Of a stretch of 64,000 nucleotides of DNA, positions 39,416 through 49,009 are shown piece after piece. The notes under the pieces are model-generated. The model saw only the letters and a program-made list of their open reading frames with translations, was not told the origin of the DNA and did no database searches. Every line of letters begins with the position of its first letter. Position 1 is the stretch's first letter. The stretch comes from Pseudomonadota bacterium (GTDB lineage Bacteria; Desulfobacterota; Desulfobulbia; Desulfobulbales; JAHJIY01). The translations under genes were made by a program, and so were the position numbers. The stretch is taken from assembly GCA_018823175.1 (NCBI GenBank), contig JAHJIY010000051.1, positions 1-64,000 on the forward strand, written 5' to 3'.

Positions 39416-40702
39416 TTAATTTACCGTAATGGTTTTGAAGGTAACCGCCTCGGTGTTGGAGGTGGACGCGGTGCCGGAGTAGGTCGTTGTTACTCCCTTG
39501 TTAACTACCCTGAGATCAAAGGGCATACTTGTTGTGCTGCTACTCGAACAATTGTCGAAAAAATCGATTTTGATCGTATATTGACCGGCGGGCGGACTGG
39601 TCCAGAAAATGTTTTCTGATTGGCCGTTAATATAATCGTCACATTTGTTGTCTCGATCGAGTTCGCCTCCGGCAGCTGAGTCAGTATTCTGGTAATAAAT
39701 CAGTTCTCCGCCCGGTTCGACGACATGCAGATCGAGATCAATGGCGGCGACGGAATGCCAGCTCAGACTGATCTGTAGATCGCCGGTGCCTACGGAAGGG
39801 GTTGGGGTCGGTGACATGGAGCAAGGTCCGGATTGGTTCAAAGAGACGCTGCCGATGTTTAAATCAGTACACACCCTTCTATCGTAATGCCAGGGACTGT
39901 CGATTGTCACCGGGATTGATGCGGAGTGAACCCTCGAGTTAAGATCACCACCTTCGACACACATCTGGTAAGTACCTTGCGGTAAGTACCAGTCACTGTG
40001 ATTACTCCAGCCGATAGAACCGTTTGACCAAAGGGCTGAAGCCCCATTAAAACCGGACGATGGGTATTTCATGGTATATTGTTGGGTTACAACACTACGC
40101 CAGATGGAAGAGGATGAATTATCGACATTGACACAGCCGCTGGCGGTGTCGGCATATGGCCGGTCGCCAAGGAACCATGGCGAAAATTCATAGGTCTGAG
40201 CGGTAAAGGAATTGGTGTCGGCATTGTAAGTCGCGCTGTATGGCTCGGCAATGCCCGTCGTTGGATCTACTCGATAAAGGGTATATTCTTTTTCCGCCGA
40301 GTATACACCTGAATAGGGGATGGTTACCGCAACCGGACTGTTGAATATCGTACTGCCGGGACCGAATCGGTATATATCACTACTTCTGGTCACCCCCTCG
40401 GGTAAGGTAACCTGGGTTGTCGTATCTTTTTCAATCGAGAAGGCAATAGTTCCGTTTCCACCGCTAATGGTTTCCGGCACCGCCCCTTCAGGGACTGAGA
40501 TTTGGGCACCGGATTCGGTCGTAATGTTGGTAGTACCGGGAGTGTTTGTACTTACATTTTCTGTTGCCGACGTACTTTCTTCTGTTACTACCGGGGTGGT
40601 ATCACTGGCTGGGGTGGAGCTGCTTCCACCTCCGCCGCAAGCAAAGAGAAATCCCGATAGACCAATCATCCCGATAACTGCCAGTGTTTTTTTCATGAAC
40701 AT
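39416..40702 (-). CDS. Lipoprotein with ZU5-like and YfaP/DUF2135-like domains
   Basis: FLFACGGGGSSS lipobox; ISVPEGAVPETISGG; LDLHVVEPGGELIYYQNTDSAAGGELDRDNK. Confidence 0.65.
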   Translation of the reverse strand: MFMKKTLAVIGMIGLSGFLFACGGGGSSSTPASDTTPVVTEESTSATENVSTNTPGTTNITTESGAQISVPEGAVPETISGGNGTIAFSIEKDTTTQVTLPEGVTRSSDIYRFGPGSTIFNSPVAVTIPYSGVYSAEKEYTLYRVDPTTGIAEPYSATYNADTNSFTAQTYEFSPWFLGDRPYADTASGCVNVDNSSSSIWRSVVTQQYTMKYPSSGFNGASALWSNGSIGWSNHSDWYLPQGTYQMCVEGGDLNSRVHSASIPVTIDSPWHYDRRVCTDLNIGSVSLNQSGPCSMSPTPTPSVGTGDLQISLSWHSVAAIDLDLHVVEPGGELIYYQNTDSAAGGELDRDNKCDDYINGQSENIFWTSPPAGQYTIKIDFFDNCSSSSTTSMPFDLRVVNKGVTTTYSGTASTSNTEAVTFKTITVN

Positions 40703-41050
40703 TACCTCGTTAATGGTTGGGTACTAAGTTAAATATTAAAAAACTAATTAAATTCCTAAATCATGAGTAAAAAAATACGCAAAATATATTTTAAATTATA
40801 AACATATATTTTTTCATTTTTATACAAATATCGTGATTGAAAAAGCTAATTTTCGCAGTGTACTCCGGTAGTTAGTTATGCAATAGTAAATGGATTCAGT
40901 GTGAGACTTCAAACTGCGGGGAATGTGCCGCGTAGCAGATAAGGAAACGCAGACTTCGAATACCCTTGGGGTGCGTTTCGCTTTACATGTTCCAGGACGC
41001 AGAAGAGAGCTACCCGAAGTCAGCGTAGCCCTCCCCTGCTCAGATCACTC

Positions 41051-41383
41051 TCAACTCACCCTGAAATAATCCTCCAGTTGAACAAAGACTTCATGCTCCG
41101 CTTCGTGATAACGTACGGTCTGCACATCTTCGAGTTTCCGGAGTTGTTTGGCGATCTGCTCAAGCTGGCCGTTGCCGGTAACCCGGATCCAGACCCGGCT
41201 CAACCGGCCATCATCAATCGGCATACATAAAATTCCTTCCATATTGTAAACCCGGCGCGAAAAAAGACCGCAGATATGGGACATCACGCCGGGATGATTG
41301 TTCACGGTCAGCTCCAGGACTGCTTTGTTCCGGTTATCGCCTGCCGTTACCAGCTTAGATTCAACAGTCTGCATTTTTCTCAC
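41051..41383 (-). CDS. ilvN: Acetolactate synthase small subunit
   Basis: ACT-domain ELTVNNHPGVMSHICGLFSRRVYNMEGI; overlaps the ilvB 3' end. Confidence 0.92.
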   Translation of the reverse strand: MRKMQTVESKLVTAGDNRNKAVLELTVNNHPGVMSHICGLFSRRVYNMEGILCMPIDDGRLSRVWIRVTGNGQLEQIAKQLRKLEDVQTVRYHEAEHEVFVQLEDYFRVS

Positions 41384-43046
41384 CTCCGATCATTTCAATA
41401 TTAGCCGCGCCGGGAGGTACCATCGGGTAGACCTCTTCGGTTCTGGCGATCGGCACATGGATCAGGCACGGTCCCTCGCGCCGGATGGCGGCGGTCAGGT
41501 CCGCAACCGGATCAACGCTTTCGCCCAAATCAATCGCCTGCATCCCAAACCCCCGGGCAATGGTCACAAAATCAACATGATTGCGATACTCGGAAGCGAA
41601 GTATCGCTTACCGAAAAACAGATCCTGCTGCTGGCGGACCAGCCCTAGCGAGGTGTTGTTTAAAACTACCACCTTCAGGTTGACCTGCTGCTCAACCGCA
41701 GTTGCCAGTTCCTGAATGTTCATCAGAATACTGCCATCGCCGCTGAAACAAATTACCGTTCTGGCCGGCCAGGCCAGAGAGGCGCCGATCGCGGCAGGCA
41801 GACCAAAACCCATGGTGCCGAGGCCGCCGGAGGTAAGCAACTGCCGCGGCCGCCGAAAAGGATAGGCCTGGGCCACCCACATCTGATGCTTGCCGACATC
41901 CGTCGCGATAATCGCATCATCATCAACGATTTCGGCAATCCGCCGGATCAACCCATAAGGCATGAGCGGGTTATCGGCGTCGGGCATCACAAACGGATAC
42001 TCACTTTTCAGGGTCGCAACCCGGGCCCGCCATTTGTCGCGCTTCATGGTCTCGACCAGAGGCAACAGTTCCTCAAGAATCGCCCCGACATCACCCACCA
42101 GCTTGACCTGAGCGGTGCGCAATTTGTCAACTTCACCAGGATCGATATCAATATGGATAACCTTGGCGCCAGGGCAGAACTCCGCGATCTTGCCTGTAGC
42201 CCGATCATCGAATCTGGCGCCGGCCACCACCAGCAGATCACATTCCTCCATGACCAGATTGGTATAGCGGGCCGCATGCATCCCCAACATGGTCAAAGCC
42301 AGAGGATGATCGATCGGCATGGCGCCGAGGCCAAGCAAAGTCATAGTGGTCGGCAGCGCATTTTTTTCGGCCAGGTTGATTGCCGCGCTACTTGCCTCGG
42401 AATGCATAATACCGCCGCCCAGATAAAGGACCGGTCTTTCCGCCGCATTAATCATCATTGCGGCCTGCCGGAGATCTTCATCGGTATAGTTCTTCAAAAT
42501 TGATTTTGGCAAGATCTCCGGCCGGTTTTCAAATTCAACCGACTCCAGCTGAACATCCTTCGGGATATCGATCAGGACCGGTCCCGGCCGACCCTCGGTC
42601 GCAATCCGAAAGGCCGCGGGGATTACCGTTAACAGCTCTTTAGCGGAACGGACCAGGAAATTATGTTTGGTAATCGGGATACTCATCCCGTAGGTATCCA
42701 CTTCCTGAAAGGCATCGGTGCCGATCATCGCCTGCGGCACCTGGCCGGTGATGCAGATCACCGGGATTGAATCAAGCTTGGCATCAGCGATTGCAGTCAG
42801 AATATTGGTCGCCCCCGGTCCGGAGGTGGCAAAACAGACCGCCGGACGGCCAGTGGCCCGAGCCATCCCTTGCGCCATAAACCCAGCGCCCTGTTCATGG
42901 CGGGCCAGGATATGGCGGATTGTTCCACTCTGCGACAACGCGTCATACAACGGCAGGTTGGAACCCCCCGGAATACCCGCGATAGTATCGATCCCATAGC
43001 GTTCCAACAGCCGGATCGTGACCTCTGCCCCATTCATTTTATGCAT
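41361..43046 (-). CDS. ilvB: Acetolactate synthase large subunit (ThDP enzyme)
   Basis: GAEVTIRLLERYGIDTIAGIPGGSNLPLYDAL; ThDP motif GDGSILMNIQELATAVEQQVNLKVVVLNN. Confidence 0.95.
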   Translation of the reverse strand: MHKMNGAEVTIRLLERYGIDTIAGIPGGSNLPLYDALSQSGTIRHILARHEQGAGFMAQGMARATGRPAVCFATSGPGATNILTAIADAKLDSIPVICITGQVPQAMIGTDAFQEVDTYGMSIPITKHNFLVRSAKELLTVIPAAFRIATEGRPGPVLIDIPKDVQLESVEFENRPEILPKSILKNYTDEDLRQAAMMINAAERPVLYLGGGIMHSEASSAAINLAEKNALPTTMTLLGLGAMPIDHPLALTMLGMHAARYTNLVMEECDLLVVAGARFDDRATGKIAEFCPGAKVIHIDIDPGEVDKLRTAQVKLVGDVGAILEELLPLVETMKRDKWRARVATLKSEYPFVMPDADNPLMPYGLIRRIAEIVDDDAIIATDVGKHQMWVAQAYPFRRPRQLLTSGGLGTMGFGLPAAIGASLAWPARTVICFSGDGSILMNIQELATAVEQQVNLKVVVLNNTSLGLVRQQQDLFFGKRYFASEYRNHVDFVTIARGFGMQAIDLGESVDPVADLTAAIRREGPCLIHVPIARTEEVYPMVPPGAANIEMIGGEKNADC

Positions 43047-43101
43047 TTTTTTGTACCTCCTGTTCAGATTGGCAAACTCACTTCTGCGGTGAAATTTGGC
43101 A

Positions 43102-43138
43102 TAAAAAAACCCCCGTCGGCTATCGCGCCAACGGGGGT
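43102..43138 (-). terminator. Attenuator terminator in the ilvB leader
   Basis: Minus-strand ACCCCCGTTGGC-GCGATA-GCCGACGGGGGT followed by TTTTTTT, between the leader peptide and ilvB. Confidence 0.88.
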
Positions 43139-43167
43139 CAAATAAACTTTATATTTGCTTAATTCCC

Positions 43168-43269
43168 TTAAGGCGCTCCTCCCGGCACATTACGCACCAC
43201 TAGCACGACACTGACAAGAGTGACATTAAGGATAGAGATAACGGCCATCAGAGAAGCTGCAATTTTCAT
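43168..43269 (-). CDS. ilvB leader peptide (IvbL-like), 33 aa
   Basis: Minus-strand ATG at 43269: MKIAASLMAVISILNVTLVSVVLVVRNVPGGAP*; 15 of 33 residues are Ile/Leu/Val. Confidence 0.85.
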   Translation of the reverse strand: MKIAASLMAVISILNVTLVSVVLVVRNVPGGAP

Positions 43270-43531
43270 CAACTGGTTTTCCTGTAAATTTTGCTATTGA
43301 TTATTTATAAATTCTTCTATTTTAAAAATTATGTCAATAAATATGTAATTTGTCTGATCTTCCTGTTACGTCAGTCATTATTATTTGTAATGAGAAAATA
43401 ACGCAAAAAACAGATTATGATGATTACCCGGTAAAATTAGCCATCCGCAAACAACTGGAAGTAACTTAAACTCCAACCGGAAAATAAGTCAATTTCACCT
43501 AAACTGATTGGTAAAAAAAAAGGAGAAAATT

Positions 43532-43891
43532 ATGAAAAAGAAAATCATGCTGGTGGTCAAACACTCTACCGATGACCTGGAGAGATCAAATGCGGCGATG
43601 GCCCTTGCCCTTTCACTATTAAGTGAAGAAGTTGACCTGGCTATCTTTTTTATTTTTCAAGGTGCTCTCCTGGCAAAAAAAGGGGTTGCCGAATCGATTC
43701 ATGGCCATAATTTTGCCCCCGTCCGTGATCTCTGGCCGGAAATCCTGCAAGCCAAAATCCCCATGTACGTATGCGGGGCGTGCGCCAAAACCTATAATAT
43801 CTCAGGGGATGATCTTGTGGTCGGAGTCAAAATTGTTCAATTGCCCACCCTGGCCTCGGAAATGATCAGCAGAGAAACAATAACCTTTTAA
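43532..43891 (+). CDS. DsrE-family protein
   Basis: MKKKIMLVVKHSTDDLERSNAAMALALSLLSEEVDLAIFFIFQGALLAKKG...VYVCGACAKTYNI; AGGAG ribosome-binding site before ATG 43532. Confidence 0.8.
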   Translation: MKKKIMLVVKHSTDDLERSNAAMALALSLLSEEVDLAIFFIFQGALLAKKGVAESIHGHNFAPVRDLWPEILQAKIPMYVCGACAKTYNISGDDLVVGVKIVQLPTLASEMISRETITF

Positions 43892-43923
43892 GTATCTTGT
43901 TGAGTTAAAGCACAACTCGATCA

Positions 43924-44985
43924 TCACAGGCGGCCGCTTGTCGCCTCAATGATCTCGGCAATAATTTCTTCAATGCGGTATGACTTGTGCCACTCGGGAT
44001 AATGGGCCTCAAATTTTCGGGTATCGCTGATCCACCAGATATGATCCCCGATCCGGTTATCGTCAGAGATTGTGAATTTCAGCTGCCGACCGGTTTTTTC
44101 CTGGATCAGGGCAATGGCCTCAAGCACCGAACAGTTGCTGGCTCTGCCGCCCCCGATATTGTATACCTCGCCGGGCCGCGGATTTCTGATCACCTGCCAG
44201 AAAGCGGCAACCAGGTCGTTTGAATGAATATTGTCCCGCACCTGCTTGCCTTTATAGCCGAAAATTGTATAAGGGATGTCCGTTACGGCGCATTTGACCA
44301 GATAAGCCAGAAACCCGTGGAGCATGGTGCCGGAATGGGCCGGCCCGGTCAGACAGCCGCCGCGAAAAGTGACGGTGTTCATCCCAAAGTATCGACCATA
44401 TTCCTGGACCATGATGTCGGCCGCAATCTTTGAGGCGCCGAAGATACTATGCTTGCACTGATCAATCGACATCATCTCATCAATCCCGAATTTAAAATAG
44501 GGATGCTCCTTAGCAAGCTCCCACCGTAACTCCCGCTCAACCAGGGGGAGGGAGTTCGGCCGATCGCCATAGACCTTGTTGGTGCTGGTGAAGATAAAGA
44601 CCGCCGCCGGGCAGAAGGTCCGCGTCACCTCAAGCATATTCAAGGTACCGACCGCGTTGACCGAAAAATCGGTGTGCGGTTCCTTGGCGGCCCAATCATG
44701 GGATGGCTGGGCGGCGCAATGGATCACCGCCTTGATCCTGCCGCCATATCGTTTAAATATCTTACCCAGCTCATCATAGTCCCTGATATCCACCTGATAA
44801 TGGCTATAGTTTGCCAGCCCAACCTGAAGCTGCTCTTTCTGCCACGAGGTGGAGCCGTCTTCACCGAAAAAATACTTTCGCAGATTATTGTCAATGCCGA
44901 CCACCTCAAAGCCCAGCTCATGGAAATATTTGGCTGACTCACTGCCGATCAGGCCGGCGGAACCGGTTATTATAATGACGTCCAT
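43924..44985 (-). CDS. NAD-dependent sugar epimerase/dehydratase (CDP-paratose 2-epimerase-like)
   Basis: Rossmann [14 protein letters not shown]; YxxxK-type [20 protein letters not shown]. Confidence 0.88.
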   Translation of the reverse strand: MDVIIITGSAGLIGSESAKYFHELGFEVVGIDNNLRKYFFGEDGSTSWQKEQLQVGLANYSHYQVDIRDYDELGKIFKRYGGRIKAVIHCAAQPSHDWAAKEPHTDFSVNAVGTLNMLEVTRTFCPAAVFIFTSTNKVYGDRPNSLPLVERELRWELAKEHPYFKFGIDEMMSIDQCKHSIFGASKIAADIMVQEYGRYFGMNTVTFRGGCLTGPAHSGTMLHGFLAYLVKCAVTDIPYTIFGYKGKQVRDNIHSNDLVAAFWQVIRNPRPGEVYNIGGGRASNCSVLEAIALIQEKTGRQLKFTISDDNRIGDHIWWISDTRKFEAHYPEWHKSYRIEEIIAEIIEATSGRL

Positions 44986-45050
44986 CGTTTATCTGTTAGC
45001 CTTTTGTATGATTATTAAGCGTTCACCGTGCCGTTAAACGCCTGTCATTT

Positions 45051-46196
45051 TCAAAGTATTTCTTCGACCTGTGCCCTGTTTTCCTGCAGCCAGAGATGAA
45101 TATCTCCGACCATCTTCCAAACACTTTTTTCCGGTTGCCAACCAAATACTGACTGGGCCCGCGAACAATCACTCACATAATATGGGATATCAACTTTATT
45201 TGTTTCTGGATCGGAGTTGATCTCTATTTTATTACCAGTCACCTCCTGGCAGATCCCGGTATATTCCAGCAGAGAGACGGAGTTAGCAAGACCGCCACCG
45301 ATATTAAAAACTTCACCGGAATACTTGGCCATAACCGGTAGCTGCTTAATGATCAGAGAGAACAAATCAGCGGGATGCAGCAGATCTCTGACCTGTTTGC
45401 CGATGCCGCCAAAACCGGTATATCTCAGCTTTCGTTTAAAAAAGTGGTTTGCCACCCACAAGGCGAACACGCCCTGATCGGTTTTGCCCCATTGTCCGGG
45501 CCCGGCAATTACCCCGCAACGATTAATCATCGCCTTTAAATTAAAGGCGGCGCAGTATTCCTGGATCAAGAGTTCAGAGGCCAGTTTGGTCGCACCGTAA
45601 AGGGAGCGATAGCGGGCAACATTGAACTCCTCATTAATCCCTTTGGCCGTCAAGCCATGTGGAAGTGGGTTCTGATCGTTAATTTCGAGCCTGGTTTCCT
45701 GTTCAACCAAAGGCAAGGCCAGCAGGTCCGGAATTGAATAAACTCTTGAGGTAGAGATGAAAAACATCGCCTCGCACTGCCTTCTGGCAAATTCCAGGCA
45801 ATTAAAAGTGCCACGCAGATTGGTATCAAAAAGATAATTACAATCCCCGCCGGTACCGGCCAGAACCGATGGCTCGGCCGAGGCTTCAATAAACAGATCA
45901 AAGGAATCAGCCAGGGCTGAGAAATCTGACTGACTGCGGATATCACCATGAACAAACTCAATCCCAGCTTTCTTAAAAATTGGCAGATTGAGTTCAGATC
46001 CCCGCCGCCTTAAATTGTCAAACACAACAATCTTGTTTTGCGGAGCATTCTCCTTAAACAAACGGGCCAGACTGCTCCCGACAAACCCTGCCCCGCCGGT
46101 GATCAATATTTTCACTTTACCTGTCTCCTGAATATTACCGAGGTGATTCCTGACCCGGTTTTTCTTCGCCGCAAGCGGCAGATTATCATCGGGCAA
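45051..46196 (-). CDS. NAD-dependent sugar epimerase/dehydratase (paralogue of neighbour)
   Basis: ILITGGAGFVGSSLARLF; YGATKLASELLIQEY; GKQVRDLLHPADLFSLI. True start may be MKILITGG. Confidence 0.87.
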   Translation of the reverse strand: MPDDNLPLAAKKNRVRNHLGNIQETGKVKILITGGAGFVGSSLARLFKENAPQNKIVVFDNLRRRGSELNLPIFKKAGIEFVHGDIRSQSDFSALADSFDLFIEASAEPSVLAGTGGDCNYLFDTNLRGTFNCLEFARRQCEAMFFISTSRVYSIPDLLALPLVEQETRLEINDQNPLPHGLTAKGINEEFNVARYRSLYGATKLASELLIQEYCAAFNLKAMINRCGVIAGPGQWGKTDQGVFALWVANHFFKRKLRYTGFGGIGKQVRDLLHPADLFSLIIKQLPVMAKYSGEVFNIGGGLANSVSLLEYTGICQEVTGNKIEINSDPETNKVDIPYYVSDCSRAQSVFGWQPEKSVWKMVGDIHLWLQENRAQVEEIL

Positions 46197-46454
46197 TATA
46201 GCTGTTTAGCGTCGCATTTCAAAGATGTTTAAATAATCGCCGAATCCGCTGAAACCTCTTCTCGTAAGTCACATGCTAATAGACGATATACAACAAATCA
46301 TCCGCCATGATCACCGAAAAATTTATATTGAACCCCCGGCGCAAAATGTTACTGTATGCAGCGAAAAATGATGGCCGTAATTTTGCGATCTCATGAGCGC
46401 CGAATCGACTTCCCTTGCCATAATATTTCCATAAATCCACCCAAAGCAGAAATC

Positions 46455-48437
46455 ATGAAACATAAAATCCTGCCAACATTTATTTCAAGATTAATCCTTT
46501 TGATGGTCGTAGGGACAACCCTGCTTTCATGCACCAACAGCAAGGGCCCATCACTTGCCGATCTCACCAAGGATACCGGCATCATTTTCCCTGAGGCCAA
46601 GAGCTTTCTTCTCCAGAAAAACATCACCCGGCCCGGAGAGAACCGCACTTTTCAGACAATTAAGGCAAGCGGCAACCAGAAACTATTAAAAATTGAGATC
46701 ATCTCGCCAATTGAGCTGAACGACGCCCGCCAGATCATCAAGGAAAGATTCAACATCGTTGATTCACTTTACACCAACCTGCCCTCCCCTTATCCGGGAA
46801 TGTTGACCAGGGAAATCGAATACCCCGAAAAACTGCGCCCGGAATACCAACTAGTCAACATCCCTTCCCAGAAAATCCCTCTTTATCTGTTGGCAAGCAA
46901 TGATCGCTACAGTTACGGGGCCATGGCCGAAGAAATGGTCACCTTCATGGGGTTTTTCACCTTTATCTACAATCCCGAACAGAAATCCCTCTCTCGCCTG
47001 GATTATTTTGTACCAAAGGTGCAATACGACAAAAAGGAAGTCCTGCGCTTTGCCGAAAATATCAGACTGACGAAAAAATCCCCGCAGATCGATCTTAGCG
47101 TGGCGCTCTCGGACGATAAATCAACTGCTCCCGATAAACAGGCCGAGACAGTCGAACCCCAAACCGTTACCACAGCGGGGTCGGCCACGATCCGGCAGAA
47201 TAACTTAAACGTCATCATCATCGGTTTTGAGCCCCTTGGTTCCAGACATGTCGGGGCCTATGGCTACGACAAGGACACCACCCCCTATCTGGATACCTTT
47301 GCCAAAGACGCCTTTCTTTTTAAAAATGTGGTCAGTCCCTCAAGCTGGACCCTGCCGGTTTTCATGTCCTGGTTCACTTCGCTTTACCCCAGCCGGCATC
47401 GGATCACCAATAAATACAGCAAAGTGACCGACAGCGAGCAGAAGCTGGCCAATTTATCGGAACAATCGCCGGAGGTTATCACCCTGGCCGAGATCATGAA
47501 GGCCCAGGGCTATCAGACCGCGGGATTTACCGGCGGGGCCGGAGTTTCCAGCGACTTTGGTTATGCCCGGGGTTTTGATCTTTACTACGATCAGCAGACC
47601 TTCGCCGGTTTCGACCAGACGATGCCCATGGCCCTCGACTGGCTTAAAGATCACCGGCAGAATAATTTCTTTCTATTTGTGCAGGGCTACGATGTCCATG
47701 GCCGGTTTCCACTCGATGAAGAAGGTAAAGAAAAATTCATCGACAAGGAATACCAGGGCAAGCTGCAGGGAACGACGGATGAATACTGGGCGCTGAGAGA
47801 CCAGAATATTGATCAGGGAAAACTGGATCTGGACGAGGGAGATATCAAATTCCTGCAATCAATTTACGATGCAAAAATTTCCGCCGCCGACCGCCGCTTC
47901 GGCAGCTTCATCAAAGGGCTACAGGAGATGGGCCTCCTTGAAAACACCGTGATTGTGATCTCGTCAGGGTCCGGCAATGAATATTACGAACACCGGAGAA
48001 TTGATCACGGCTTCAGCCTGTATGAAGAGCTGATCCAGGTGCCGCTGATCATCAGGATGCCGAAGATAACCGGCTCGACCAAAAATCTGGTCCGGACCAT
48101 CGATATCATGCCGACCATTCTTGATCTGCTTAAAATTAAAACTCCGCAAAGCCAGGCACAAATGGAGGGCGTCAGCCTCCAGCCCTTGATGAAGGGCGAA
48201 ACATTGGAACTAGACGGCTTTGCCGAAACCGATTACCTGCTGCAGAGTTTTAAACGATCAATCACGACCAATGACGGCTGGAAATTCATCATCTCCCTGG
48301 ACACCGACGAACGGGAATTATACGACCTGAATCATGACCCGGATGAACAAAAAAACGTGCTAGGAACCAACGGCAGGATCGCCTACGAACTTGAGCAGAA
48401 ACTCTTTTCCCACCTGGCGGAGATTAACCGGAAATAG
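46455..48437 (+). CDS. Sulfatase-fold lipoprotein, probably catalytically degenerate
   Basis: LLSCTNSK lipobox; NVIIIGFEPLGSRHVGAYGYDKDTTPYLD; SSWTLPVFMSWFTSLYPSRH; VIVISSGSGNEYYEHRRIDHGFSLYEE. Start moved to MKHKILPT. Confidence 0.85.
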   Translation: MKHKILPTFISRLILLMVVGTTLLSCTNSKGPSLADLTKDTGIIFPEAKSFLLQKNITRPGENRTFQTIKASGNQKLLKIEIISPIELNDARQIIKERFNIVDSLYTNLPSPYPGMLTREIEYPEKLRPEYQLVNIPSQKIPLYLLASNDRYSYGAMAEEMVTFMGFFTFIYNPEQKSLSRLDYFVPKVQYDKKEVLRFAENIRLTKKSPQIDLSVALSDDKSTAPDKQAETVEPQTVTTAGSATIRQNNLNVIIIGFEPLGSRHVGAYGYDKDTTPYLDTFAKDAFLFKNVVSPSSWTLPVFMSWFTSLYPSRHRITNKYSKVTDSEQKLANLSEQSPEVITLAEIMKAQGYQTAGFTGGAGVSSDFGYARGFDLYYDQQTFAGFDQTMPMALDWLKDHRQNNFFLFVQGYDVHGRFPLDEEGKEKFIDKEYQGKLQGTTDEYWALRDQNIDQGKLDLDEGDIKFLQSIYDAKISAADRRFGSFIKGLQEMGLLENTVIVISSGSGNEYYEHRRIDHGFSLYEELIQVPLIIRMPKITGSTKNLVRTIDIMPTILDLLKIKTPQSQAQMEGVSLQPLMKGETLELDGFAETDYLLQSFKRSITTNDGWKFIISLDTDERELYDLNHDPDEQKNVLGTNGRIAYELEQKLFSHLAEINRK

Positions 48438-48545
48438 TGGTTGGCTATAAAATCCAGAGTCAATCCGCCATAGATCACAAGTTGGTTTATTGCCAATCGA
48501 ATATTATAAGATGCACATTCATTTGTCAGCCTGTTCCCATATGAA

Positions 48546-48950
48546 ATGAGAATCATGCCATTTTCAGAAATAATTTCAATTGAGACATCACAAAACCTTG
48601 CGCCGATTGTTGCTTTGACGGCAATATTTATACTGGTTTATGTCATTTATCGAATCAAGACTTCACCTACCCCTACCAAACCATTCAAAGAACTCGCAAA
48701 GGATTATGTCAAGTTGCATAAAAAGTTACACCAACCCTCCAAGGTTGTAAGAACCAAATTGGTAAAATTACGAGATGGGACATTTGGTGCAATCTTAGGT
48801 GGAGGATCAGCTTTTTTCATTATGAATTCCGTCGGTGAACCGTCTTGGTTAATAATATTATTAATTACAATATATTCTTTTTTCGTCACCTATCGAACCG
48901 GAATCAGAATATTAGCCCAGCTTTCTGAGTTTGATAAATACGAGCCTTAA
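48546..48950 (+). CDS. Hypothetical membrane protein
   Basis: 134 aa with two or three TM segments; no family recognised. Confidence 0.55.
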   Translation: MRIMPFSEIISIETSQNLAPIVALTAIFILVYVIYRIKTSPTPTKPFKELAKDYVKLHKKLHQPSKVVRTKLVKLRDGTFGAILGGGSAFFIMNSVGEPSWLIILLITIYSFFVTYRTGIRILAQLSEFDKYEP

Positions 48951-49009
48951 ACGAAATTAAAGTAATTCCGTCTATCCATCCTTCTGGTTTATTACGCCAG
49001 CGATTGGAT

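Noticed and set aside
40944-40979. GAAACGCA...TGCGTTTC inverted repeat downstream of ilvN
   Set aside because: 8 bp stem with a 20 nt loop and no T-tract; too weak to call a terminator or regulator.
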